Below are positions 1-9,814 of a stretch of DNA of 31,764 bases, in pieces. A program made the position numbers and the translations under genes. This stretch comes from Liolophura sinensis (lineage: Eukaryota > Mollusca > Polyplacophora > Chitonida > Chitonidae): NCBI RefSeq assembly GCF_032854445.1, contig NC_088303.1:32807501-32839264 (forward strand), written 5' to 3'. Numbering within the stretch: position 1 is the first letter of the stretch; every line of letters begins with the position of its first letter. The notes beneath the pieces were generated by a model. It saw nothing but the letters and a program-made list of their open reading frames with translations, was not told where the DNA came from and searched no databases.

Positions 1-119
1 CCGCCTTCGTTGGATACGGGTTTTTGCGATGGTCTTGAAGCCAGGCTTTCAATGGTCCCGTCGTCTCCTTGGTAACGTTTTTACGATACCCTGGCGCATG
101 GAAATCCAATCCGCTGTAA
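1..119 (-). CDS. Irx: Irx-class homeobox gene, exon 4 (start of the homeodomain, runs off the left edge)
   Basis: Read on the minus strand, a clean acceptor (tcatttttcag) ends at 120. The exon opens with one base that completes a codon and then 39 codons. They give a lead-in with Y-S-G-L-D, then [15 protein letters not shown] and H-R-K-N-P-Y-P-T-K. The last string is the diagnostic end of helix 1 plus the TALE three-residue loop region of Iroquois proteins, which are sequence-specific nuclear transcription factors. Mohawk, the nearest alternative, has a different helix 1 (it lacks RKN, ETT and KAWL), so Irx is preferred. Differences from the usual Irx sequence: V for A after RKN, K for R before ETT, G-P for S-T before LKAWL, Q-D for N-E before HRK, and A where Irx has the near-invariant G after PYPTK. 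Helices 2 and 3 lie beyond the window. I see the frame and splice site directly; the family assignment rests on known Irx sequences. Confidence 0.95.
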
Positions 120-545
120 CTGAAAAATGAAGATGAATAACTGTAAACCGGATGCACAACTGCAAAACACATGTCGTCTTCCACTTCATATTTTCACGTC
201 GTTGATGATGTCAACTGAGCATGAGAGAGACAAACCTGTTAAACTGGGTTTTTATGTTACCAGAGGCACTGGTACGTGTATTGTTATATGACATCAGTTT
301 TGCTAATATCCTTTTACAGATGTCGACTGCTTGAAAGTTGACTTTCCTACTGCGATAAAGCTACCCCCAAAACTCCCAATTGTTTTCCGAGCGCTTTTAT
401 GCAGAAAACGCTGGGTTACACCATTTGCCATTCATACACAGAAAAAGATGAAATATATGTTTTCTTGAACACTCGTTTTAGTGTTGGTGTTGGTATTATC
501 AAGGGGTGATAAATAGAATTATGCCTTCAGCTGTAAAGAACTTAC
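120..545 (-). other. Irx intron 3 (426 bp)
   Basis: Bounded by donor TA|GTAAGT at 545 and acceptor TTTTTCAG at 120 on the minus strand. The phases agree: the upstream exon ends with TA and the downstream exon starts with T, which gives a Tyr codon. No repeat or open frame of note inside. Confidence 0.9.
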
Positions 546-637
546 TAAGTGTCGAACATTGGCGGGAGCATCATGGGGTTTAACATGGATTCTGCCCACA
601 GTTTTGGGTCCATGCAGCTGTACACTGCTTCGGCGTC
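546..637 (-). CDS. Irx: Irx-class homeobox gene, exon 3
   Basis: 92 bp between acceptor tgttgtttcacag and donor ACTTA|GTAAGT on the minus strand, phase 0 in and phase 2 out, so it joins both neighbours in frame. It encodes 30 residues plus the first two bases of a Tyr codon. It begins D-A-E-A-V-Y-S, which lines up with the D-x-S-A-F-Y-S-P-L motif that precedes the homeodomain in Iroquois proteins. A Met/Pro/Leu-rich stretch and F-D-T-Y follow, before the lead-in to the homeodomain. The exon is too short to stand out as an open frame; it was found through the splice sites and the phase needed to link exons 2 and 4. A truncated SINE lies just upstream of its acceptor. Confidence 0.9.
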
Positions 638-3282
638 CTGTGAAACAACAACGACAGATATTATATTTATTTATTTGTCTGATTGGTGTTTTACGCCGCA
701 CTCAAGAATATTTCACTTATACGACGGCGACCAGCATTAAGGTGGGAGGAAACAGGGCAGAGCCCGGAGGAAACCCACGACCATCCGCAGGTTTCTGGGA
801 GACCTTCCCATTTACGTCAGATATTATATAATTGCCCGATAATACACATGCATGTATGTGCAAAATAAACTGTTTATCCATACTGCTTTCATCGATCTCA
901 TGCGAGACAGGGCTTCAGTACTACACATGTAGTGGAAGTCAGGCATATAGTCTTACATACTCATGCTGATTCATCATGATCTGCACACATCTACAAAAAG
1001 TAAACTGCACTGAAATAAATGACGTTTAATCTATTATCCCGTCTGCCAAAAACAATCATAGCATTATTATATCAGGGTGACAGTCTGATAGACTTAAACA
1101 CTTTCTTTCTTTTGATTACAGAATTAAACCTTGCATTATCGAGTATTATGAATTATGTGTTTCGCTAGTTTTGAATATAGTACATATTTATAACGCTTAT
1201 GAATCGCACAGTTTCGGTTCCAAAGTGGCAATGGCGTATTATACATTACAGGGGCAAGTATATATGCAGTAAAATAAGTTTCCACGAACACTGGTGCAAA
1301 ATACATATGTAAAAAATAAAGATATGTTGGTCTCTTAATCATCGCGCTTAATGTACTAAACTGCGTAGTCGCAATGTAATTTCACTTGTTCATATCGATA
1401 GATTAACGACCTAAATATGATTTACATTGTAGCTCTAGCTGCTATAGTTCATATTTCAAAACAGTATTACCAAGAGAAACACCAAATTGATACAATCCAC
1501 TGAAACAAAGTGGAATTTCGATAACAGTCAGGCGCGGTAATGGAATGTGTAAATTATGCGGTGTATAAAAGGCCAAATATATGCTTGATTTCTCTTCTCT
1601 TTTTTTTTTTGGCATGTTTATGTAATAACGTTTCGAGAGTCTGAGAGATTTTTCCGTCTGATTGGACAAATTTCTGGATGTTTTAACACTCTTTAAACTA
1701 TTGTTTAATCTTAATTTCAGTCCAAAGACCAAGTTTCGGAATATGCTGTTAATTTTAAAAACTCAACGATACAGCTATATGTGATATGTGGGAGAGCATG
1801 AGAATGCCCAGTATTAAGCCAGACAAGCACACGTCTGCTAAGGGTGGTATAGTAATGTCGGTATAAATTATAAGTACCCCCAATGACCCCTCCACCCTCC
1901 CCTCCGAAACCCTCAAGCTCCCACCCTAACAACATGATCAGTTACTGTACGGGAGCTCAAGTCGGTTACAATGTCCCCTATCTTTTACGCCTGAACAACA
2001 GATCATTGTTATTTCACGCCTATCTCCATCCATTGTTATCTAGCTCAAAACCCAGTTCTATTCGATAAACAGAAATTAACTTAGCACCATTAGGTGTCCA
2101 ACGGTGACATAACGGGAAACGATAACTCGTATAGGGGACTCTCGTGTGCCCAATGAAGCCGAACTGTCCCTTTTCCGTCTCATTGTCCATACAAAGGCAT
2201 GACTTCTGTACGCTAACATCCCCATGGTTATGGGAATGGAAATAAATCCGTCGCTATAGGTTTACACTATTTATTTGAACAAAGGTAAACAACGATTATA
2301 GGTGTAAGAGTTCCGTGTTGTCACGTCTTGGAATCGACTGCTCTTGTTGGGGTTCACCGGGGACAGTCGGTTAAACAGAAAACCCCAGATCCGAATCATC
2401 TGTGTTACGTCATTACATCATCAGTCAATTAACGCCTCTGTTATCCCTTAGAAACCGTTAATAGAGCTGTGTATCCTGTAGGGAGATTTTAACTCGCAAA
2501 AAGATTCTCACCTTTAAAAACAACGAATTAACAGGATGTGTCTGCGGTGTATCAGAGCAGTCATTGTTAGGCGGATTCAAAGGTGCAGGCTGTATACACA
2601 TAGCTAGGAATGCAGACAGCTCTGTGACGGAAATGGTTCAAAAGCTTCACAAATACACCAAAGTAGCTTTGGGAATGAAATACTTTTTGAGCTCGACGTT
2701 TCTGAGTTCGCGATTTCTTTGTTTATTAATTGGATCCTTTTCTTAATATTGTTTCTTGTGTGTCGTTTTATTGTTGCATTTGGTGCAAATAGGGTAAAAT
2801 CAAAGGAGGTGTTTTCTACACTGCCAACATTTTAGTTCCTTATATATGATGCGTAAACTCTTTTTATTAAGAAATGCGAAACACTATTTATCTGAAAAAG
2901 ATCTGGCTACTCTATATAAATCGAAAATATATGTATGCGATCATGCGCGCTTATAGGTAAAACTAATAGAAACGATTAAATGTGATGTAATGCGCAAAGC
3001 ATATCAAATAAAAGAATCAAAATCTAAGCTCTGCATTTTAATTTTTGCATTGAATGATTTGTGTGATGACTGGTATTCCCGATATAGCCCATTAGGTTCC
3101 GCTTTGGTGTTATTTTTATTTAAAACACATATCAAAAGAGAAGACAAATATAGTAATCTCGGGGGAAAATACCACAAAAGTACATATAATGTTGTTAGGT
3201 TGAAAGCCTTATCACAGAGCCAATTTGTGCTTATTTTTAATATATAGGTTGGTCGTTTTGTGACCCATGTGTATGTACATAC
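638..3282 (-). other. Irx intron 2 (2645 bp)
   Basis: Bounded by donor GGG|GTATGT at 3282 and acceptor TTTCACAG at 638, minus strand. It carries one truncated family A SINE next to the acceptor. The rest is AT-rich unique sequence with only short chance frames; the C-rich stretch around 1880-1930 showed no splice-flanked frame. Confidence 0.85.
667..817 (-). mobile_element. Family A SINE, 5'-truncated, inserted beside the exon 3 acceptor
   Basis: On the minus strand it reads from the GGTCGTGGGTTTCC-type body through GCTGG, the TATAAGTGAAATATTCTTGAG core and an AAATAAATAAAT tail. The tRNA-like head is missing. A perfect 12-bp target-site duplication (cagatattatat) flanks it at 655-666 and 818-829, so the 151-bp unit is an independent insertion rather than a decayed full copy. 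It has the same orientation as the host gene and leaves 29 intron bases before exon 3. Confidence 0.9.
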
Positions 3283-3477
3283 CCCTGCGGAGAGGGAGTG
3301 GAGGCCCGTGGGGTAGGGAACCTGATCCTTTTCTGTGTGGGGCAGGGCAGATCGCATGATGAGGGCCGGGTTCAGGGCAGGGTGACAGCCTGGGTACATT
3401 TCCTGGGGAGGCGGATACTGTGGTAACTGTACCCCGCTCAGCAATATCCCGGTCTGATCCGAACTTCGACGCATTGT
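3283..3477 (-). CDS. Irx: Irx-class homeobox gene, exon 2
   Basis: 195 bp, 65 codons, phase 0 at both ends. Minus-strand acceptor is gtgttatttcag|ACA and donor is GCAGGG|GTATGT. In the chosen frame most codons end in G or C, unlike the flanking introns; one other frame is also open but has weaker codon bias and the wrong phase for exon 3, and the third has a stop. The peptide has D-Q-T-G, Q-L-P-Q-Y-P-P-P-Q-E-M-Y-P-G and P-Y-P-T-G-L. I read it as the counterpart of the Irx N-terminal block (M-T-D-P..G-Q-T-V-C-S-C-Q-Y, then ..Y-G-x-P-Y-P-S). The two cysteines of C-S-C-Q-Y are not kept here. The next exon continues with D-A-E-A-V-Y-S, as expected for Irx order. Confidence 0.88.
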
Positions 3478-4076
3478 CTGAAATAACACATATACAGTGC
3501 ATACTATATTATTTAAAACTCACTTATATATCAATGTAAGTAGTTTTAAAAAATATTGAAAGATCTTTTCTACGACAATATTTTTAAAACTACCAAAAAT
3601 ATATACAAAGTATTATATTTATTATACAAATTTGTCTGTGTATATATATATCATACACAGAGAGTGAAACATAATTTTTCTAAATTTATTGAGCCATTTA
3701 AATTGAATTTTTCTATATCCTGTACCCCGGTTTCAGAACAACAGCCTATACTAATTGTTGCATGCAAGAAGGCATTATTTATGATTTATTATTTATGATT
3801 TAATTTGTAAATTTATTCTCTACAGAGAGAAGAACCACTTAAGGCCTAAACAATGGAAACAATGGATCAAGGACTTAGCCTCTCCTGAAAAAACCGGGCA
3901 CAATACCGCTTACTGCGTTCATCAGAATTCCACTCAGTTAAAACATTCAAATAACGAAACAATTCTTCTGTCAAGAGCAAGAATTATGAAAAAAATGTAT
4001 TTTTATGGTATACTGTATGTTACTCGGGGTACACAGTATATGTACAGTTTCTTATTGTGTGTTCCGTGTGTATCAA

Positions 4077-4153
4077 GCGCACAAAGTGTTGTTTTTTTTT
4101 CACCACAGTATTGTCTGGCGCACAAAGTGTCTTTTTCACTGCAGTATTGTTTG
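4077..4153. repeat. Two-unit tandem duplication (about 40 bp)
   Basis: Unit 1 at 4077-4117 and unit 2 at 4118-4153 both run GCGCACAAAGTGT, a T-run, CAC, then a CAGTATTGT end. They differ mainly in T-run length, which points to local slippage or duplication. Confidence 0.85.
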
Positions 4154-4261
4154 ATACGCTGAATGCATCTCACAACAGCAACAGGTTAACATAAGTTAAT
4201 ATCAATCATTACGCCTTCAGTGTTATGTTTTACTACATACTGACTTATTGTCTACGCTGAA

Positions 4262-4310
4262 TGATAGGATGATTGGGGTTTAACGCCACATTGGCAGTGT
4301 TTCAGATAAT
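4262..4310 (-). repeat. Decayed 3' end of a SINE of the A/B type
   Basis: On the plus strand GATTGGGGTTTAACGCCACA followed by TTGGCAGTGTTTCAG resembles the reverse complement of the shared SINE 3' domain. The body is missing and the match is short, so this is tentative. Confidence 0.45.
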
Positions 4311-5771
4311 GTCGTTGCCAGAATATGTTAAAACCAAGAGAAAATTATGGCTTTTTAGATGTGAATGACAACAGCCAAAATTAGAATGAAAGGAAACAAA
4401 CGCTTTTCAAACCAAGCTGAAAGAGCCAAAAAAAAAAAAAAAAAAAACGCCCATAAAATTCAGAAAAAAAAGACACGGTAAACACAGCATAAAAAAATCT
4501 TTTTTAAATATTTAACTGTCACATCGTCAACAACACTGGACAAACTTGGGTGTAATGCCTTTATATGTCCAAGGAAAAAATTATCAACCAGGAATTATTT
4601 TATTTAGGGAGAGCTCTAGGATAGTTGTGGAAACAACGTATACATCAGCGCTATATATAGTGTATACAATCCCATGTTACCCAAATAAGTAATTAGCCTT
4701 AACGTAACAGCTGCAGAACTGACTTTCATAAGCTAGTATCAGATTGTCTTCGAATTTTCCATGTCGTAGTTTTGATCGTCGTTGAGCACCAACGTATTCG
4801 ATATAACATTAGATGCAATAATTTTAAAAGCATAGCGTGCCGTTTGCAATTTATACACTATGCTGCGCAGCCAGTATAAATACGAGATCGGTGAATAAAA
4901 GGGATCCACCCATTACAACGAAATTGAAGGGTACAGTACAAAATAGCAGGACTACTGGGAAGCCACAACATGCCCTAGCCTGCTCTCTAGTTTTGTCCAC
5001 ATCTGTCCATGCGCAAAATACTCACAAAACTTGTAATACATTTATGGAAGATTTGTCAAGACGCTGTTAATTCCCGGGGTATGAATGCCCGAATATCTTT
5101 GCATTGAGCCCGACCACTGGAGCGCTAACGTCGACATATTAACAAACAAATCCTGAACAAGATAAGTTTAAAATACCGTTCATGTTTCGGTCACAAAAGC
5201 ACGCTTGAATGGCATTCGTCAAAGACGAATATTAGTACCCCGCCTGTTCACGCTGAAATCTGTTAATTAATACACGTGAATTACATTATAAATTGATGAA
5301 AATTAACACCGATTAAACGTTATACGGTATACCTGGAAAAACAACTTTACCAAGTATTTTACCCACAGTGAATTTTTTATTCATATTAAAAAAAATATTT
5401 TATTAAAAATATCGCTCCCTACATTATCCAATTTATTTATAATCAGGGCTTGGATGTAATATTAATCCTTTCGAACTAATTAGACATTCGTGTCATACAA
5501 ATCATGCTACGAGAAAGTATAGAATTTGTCTAATATGTTTTCTTTTTTACAATCTCAAGTACATTATATCATTCCAGTATCGGATAACCTTTTTATAATG
5601 CATCGTGTGCAATTTTGACACATCTTGTTTCAAAGAACATATTACAAAAAAAAAGAACAGTTTGGGGGTATTTTTCTTTCGGAGCCGCGTGGTGGTCTCT
5701 AGAGCTGTGTGGGGTCTAAGTAAGACCAGCCGGCAAGGCGCGATCTGACTCGTGTCCGGGAACACAAGTAC

Positions 5772-5852
5772 CTTGGGGAGGAGATATACAATACTGACGG
5801 CAGAACCGTACAACGTGATCATCATCGGGAGGCACCCACAGGGTGAGACAAC
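5772..5852 (-). other. Candidate in-frame cassette exon inside Irx intron 1
   Basis: Minus-strand acceptor cctttcttacag|GTT and donor CCCCAAG|GTACTT bound 81 bp, phase 0 in and 0 out, compatible with joining exon 1 to exon 2. The 27-codon peptide begins V-V-S-P-C-G-C and ends S-I-V-Y-L-L-P-K; most codons end in G or C. The hydrophobic peptide is not what one expects in a homeodomain factor and matches no Irx motif I know. The plus strand also has an open frame here ending at a GGTGAG donor, but lacks a good acceptor. Either a lineage-specific alternative exon or chance. Confidence 0.35.
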
Positions 5853-8689
5853 CTGTAAGAAAGGTCGCGGGGATCGGGCTAGGGATCTTATAAGGTTACC
5901 GCCATATATTACCCTCAGACAATGCCGGACATGCATTAACCCCGAGCCGGATTAATGGTCCTGAAATGATAACCCGTTATTATCAGGCCATTAAATCTTG
6001 AACACGGTAGTAGCCCACCCGAGACAAAACGGCCGTGGAGGACGAAGGGTATGTCCGATATCAGAATACCTCTATCTCTTCATCGACACATGTATTCATG
6101 ATGATATGCATACCAGAGCTGCTTTAACTCTTCGGTCACATTTCACCAAAACAAAACTTTTGTAGATTTTTTTTATATATAAAGTAAACGTACATTAAAC
6201 AAATCAACGAATACAGAATTATTTCGCCTAAGTGGCGAAGACAGCTAGTCGAGTATGTTTGTCCGAGGTATACAAGGGCTAACTGTTTATCCCTCTGTAG
6301 TGCCGTGGGAAAAATTGGGGGATAAGTAAATGGCAAGTGGTCTCTTCTAGTGAGTTAGTCCGGAAATATATACAGGTGTATCGATCTGAATGTAATTAGT
6401 TTATCTACTTACAGGTAAAGAAAACCACTCGGTCAAAAGCCGTCAGGTGTTAACGTTACACCTATCACAGGCTTATTATCAAAGGTGACAGCTGCTCATC
6501 AGATCAATTGCTCTTTACAAGTCCAGCTATGGTCATTCTTAACGCTAAACTGGGCAAGGCAGGGATCAGTGATCGGTTGACCGTGAAGACGATCGCTTCA
6601 GATTGAGTCATTTGTCAGTGACGCTGAAAAGAAAAGTGTCCTGTATTTTTTCCACCCCTCGGGGTGTATTCACCTCACCCTCCACCTCCCTACCCCCAGT
6701 CGCGATGTTGTTACCTGTCTGTATACTCATGTCTTCACACGACCATCACAGCCCAACCCTCAAACCCCGACACGTCCACACAAATTGAATCTTTATCCGC
6801 TCCCGTCAGCATTTCAATGGTGCCCACGAAGAGGTGTAAATATTCACACGTTTAAACGGCTGCATAAATTTCTCACCTGAGCCAGCTATTTGCCAATAAC
6901 AAACTTCTTAGCGGGATTATACAAACTGAAATAAGAGGATTTCGATTTGACTTTGTACTGCCGATAAATGGCCTATGCTGCTATAATCGGTCTAATCACA
7001 CTGGGATGTGGCTTAATGAGAGTTTTATTACAGGTGCGATTCTGTGGGCCCCAGGTGGGTCCTTGGAGAATAGAGCCCGGTTAGGTATTCCGGCCACGAT
7101 GTATATAACCCCAACACCTGTGGTTGAAGTTTACTTAGCCCCCATAATTGTACTTCAGCTAGCATTTGTCATCAGTCTCTGTATATGCTTATCAAATTAA
7201 ATGTTATCTCTTGTCTAAATATGTCAACCGCAGTCATGCCTACAGTGTCCATTGTTTTGAACTGATAATATAACACTCTGCTCCGTATATAGGCAACGGA
7301 AATTATTTTCCTACAGGCACGTAAAACAGCAAAATGGAAAATATTGGAATGGTTTGTTGTATTTGGCTTGAGAGCCCAAGATGCAATCTGCAAAAGGGGA
7401 AATACTGAAAAAGGACTGTCCCTTTGTCATTAAAAAAGTCGGTTAGAATCTAGGATCAATTCCACAAAGCCAGTTTTGACGTAAGTCAAAATTTAAAACC
7501 TGATTTTAGAGCTTATTTCCAAGCCCTGTAAATTAAAAGTTTGACCACCTCATCAATGTTATCTTAAGACGGATGTGTGAAAATTTCAACTTTTAAAACC
7601 AAAAACTAACCATTGTGACAACATTTTAAATTTTTACTCCAGTCAGAAATGTCTTTGTGGAATCTGACCCTGTAAAAAAACTGGTGTGATTGGTTTAAGA
7701 GTACATAAGGGAATCTGGGCAGAAGAGAAAATATTGGGAAATGTTTGATCCATTACAGACTTTGAAAGAACAAACGTAGTCAGGCATGAATCATCTGAAT
7801 CCAATATTACTGCAAACAACTGTTGGAGTTTCGCGGACGTGAGGAACGGTGCTAACGTTAATGTAAACTTTAATCTGATTGTGTCATAACTTTGACCTGC
7901 TATCTATATCGTATCTGATGACGTGCATTGGTAAGAACGTCCGATCCCCACCCTGCTAGGCTAAGGTTCACAGATAACAGGCTATTTGCAAACTGAAGTG
8001 TAGCAAACTGAAGTCACTGAGAATATCAGCTCACAAATACTTTACAGTGCTTTAATATGACCCCTCGCTCCAAAAAGACATAATTTGAAAATAAAACCAA
8101 ATGATTATTTGAAATAAAAAAAATGACGCATATCTCACAGTATTCAATAAAAGACACCTTCAAGATAACGGTTTATGTTGATCTGAGTAAGAGTAACCGT
8201 TTGTAACATTTGCTTTTCGTATGCTGTCATATGTCCAAAATACATGAATATTATATCTCCTTTATTACACTGATTATCAATTCTAATTATTCCAAATTAT
8301 CTTTTATTCTTTTTTCTTACATAACCAAATATGTATAAACCCGGGGAACCTGTGATTTGAAAAGTTATTTGAAATATTTATGTTCGAGTGTACCAGTTGG
8401 CAGTTTAAGGTTTGAAATAGTGATCAGTAAGAAGTTTAAAACAATGTCAATTTTTAAAATATTAACTTACGATTCAAAATGTCAGAATCGTGAATTTATA
8501 TTTGAGGCGAGTATATTTTATTTAAGAATTTAGTAGGAAAAGACAAAAAAAAATTATTTGCACCGTTATCTTTTTGTAACCAATTTCTGGTTGAAGAACT
8601 CAAAATATGTAATACAATATATATTATATAAATGATATGTTTCAAATGACAGCTTGCTCTGTATGTAAGTTATTGTGGGGTATACTGAC

Positions 8690-8755
8690 CTGATGAAGTA
8701 CAGGTGACCGTAAGTGCGGGCCCGGTAACTGTCTCTGAGAATCCATGAAGGGCAT
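8690..8755 (-). CDS. Irx: Irx-class homeobox gene, exon 1 (probable start codon)
   Basis: A minus-strand donor CATCAG|GTCAGT closes a frame that ends in phase 0, as exon 2 requires. The first ATG in this frame is at 8755-8753 and gives 22 residues (starting M-P-F-M-D, ending P-V-L-H-Q). A second in-frame Met is three codons later. In-frame stops lie just beyond 8802, so if the exon is unspliced at its 5' side this ATG is the only choice. A possible acceptor (tcatttcag) at 8802 suggests an untranslated or extra exon further upstream. A second frame across the exon is also open but cannot join exon 2 without a stop. The peptide itself has no recognisable Irx motif, so the call rests on splice site, phase and position. 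Confidence 0.65.
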
Positions 8756-8801
8756 GCTATTGCCCCAGCACTGAAGCACAACTGAACAACAACGTCTACA
8801 G
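8756..8801 (-). other. Probable 5' UTR part of Irx exon 1
   Basis: Lies between a usable acceptor (tcatttcag at 8802) and the proposed start codon. It is open in the coding frame (Cys/Arg-rich), so the protein could extend upstream if another coding exon is spliced here. Confidence 0.45.
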
Positions 8802-9800
8802 CTGAAATGACCTTATCAGTCCTAATAGAATCCAAATCTGGCAATGTTTCGTCTCATACTCCACAATGTCATTCCCGAGAACAGTTGCTCGTATCTTGAC
8901 AGATTATACGAGTTTGGTTTTTCGAGGGGTATACTCTACTACTGCACGACTGACGGTGTATAGGCCTCACGTTTGACGTTCTGCCCTGTATGGCTGACGC
9001 TCAGCGCACCTTTAGCCTCAGTCCCGTGATGGATGGTCCCTGACCGTGTTGATCATTTAAACCTACCACTGTATTCAACAATTTATCAATTAGAGCGACG
9101 CTGGCCGCCTGCGCGCTACCGCAGTAATATCAACGTACAGGTATATTCCGAACACGAGACGGCGAACAATACCTGGTTTTACCTGAGCGATTTGAGATGA
9201 CACAAACACGCGCGATTGGCTGTGAGCGGACAATGTGGTCATGTTTACCTGTCACTGGTAAAACCGGCGTGTTGTCCTACGATTTGTCCGTCCCACAGAA
9301 CTGTGCTTACCACGCCCATCTCCGTGGTAAAACACTTGAAAATCACTACATTTTAACATGATGAGCCGCGTTCTGGACTTGATTGACAAGTTGGTCCGCA
9401 CACACCTGTACGAGTCGTGTCTTCATTTTCGAACACACAAACTTACGCCCAGAGTGAAAAAGAGTCAAATTATTTCCGTTCTTTTTTCTTTGAATTGAAA
9501 TAGAAGTTCAATTGTCAGTCATTAAAGCGATACACTTGAGACAAAGTGTGTAAATCTGTAATTAACGTGTAAGTCCATTCCTCTCATACAGGTAGAACAC
9601 AGAGTGCAATGTCAGATATATCGGGTATAGAATACTGTACATACAATGTGGTGTGACAAACAGTGAGCTACAACATGTAGGCGATTCTGAACACTGTATA
9701 AAAAATCTTGTATGTAATGACAGATAATACATTGTGATAGTAAATGACTCAAAGCGTCACGCACTTAGCCTCGGAGAGTACTTTATGGTGAAAGATAAAG
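8802..9800. promoter_or_regulatory. Region upstream of Irx exon 1, likely promoter-proximal
   Basis: From about 8870 to 9420 the sequence is more GC- and CpG-rich than its surroundings. It carries ATTGG (an inverted CCAAT box) at about 9215, TGTTTAC (forkhead-like) at about 9243, and three GGTAAAAC-type sites in either orientation at about 9172, 9256 and 9326. No TATA box or start site can be fixed. The part from 9420 to 9800 is AT-rich with nothing notable. Confidence 0.35.
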
Positions 9801-9814
9801 ATACTTTAGTCATG

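Larger units (their letters stand above)
3478..8689 (-). other. Irx intron 1 (5212 bp)
   Basis: Bounded by donor CATCAG|GTCAGT at 8689 and acceptor TTATTTCAG at 3478, minus strand. It holds a short tandem duplication (4077-4153), a SINE 3'-end fragment (about 4262-4310), a poly-A tract at about 4428-4446 and a candidate cassette exon (5772-5852). Otherwise it is AT-rich with no supported gene on either strand. It assumes the exon 1 call is right. Confidence 0.7.

Noticed and set aside
3212-3502. Alternative open frame across Irx exon 2 (S-D-N-A-S-K-F-G...)
   Set aside because: It could join exon 4 directly by phase, but its codon bias is weaker and it skips exon 3, which carries the Irx D-x-x-A-x-Y-S motif and fits the other frame perfectly.
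7031-7060. Plus-strand 21-bp micro-exon between TTATTACAG and GTGGGT
   Set aside because: Too short to support, with no flanking exons on that strand.
8566-8844. Open minus-strand frame over exon 1 (A-V-D-V-V-V-Q-L-C-F...)
   Set aside because: It looked faintly like a transporter segment, but it ends in phase 2, and joining to exon 2 or the 5772-5852 candidate gives early stops.
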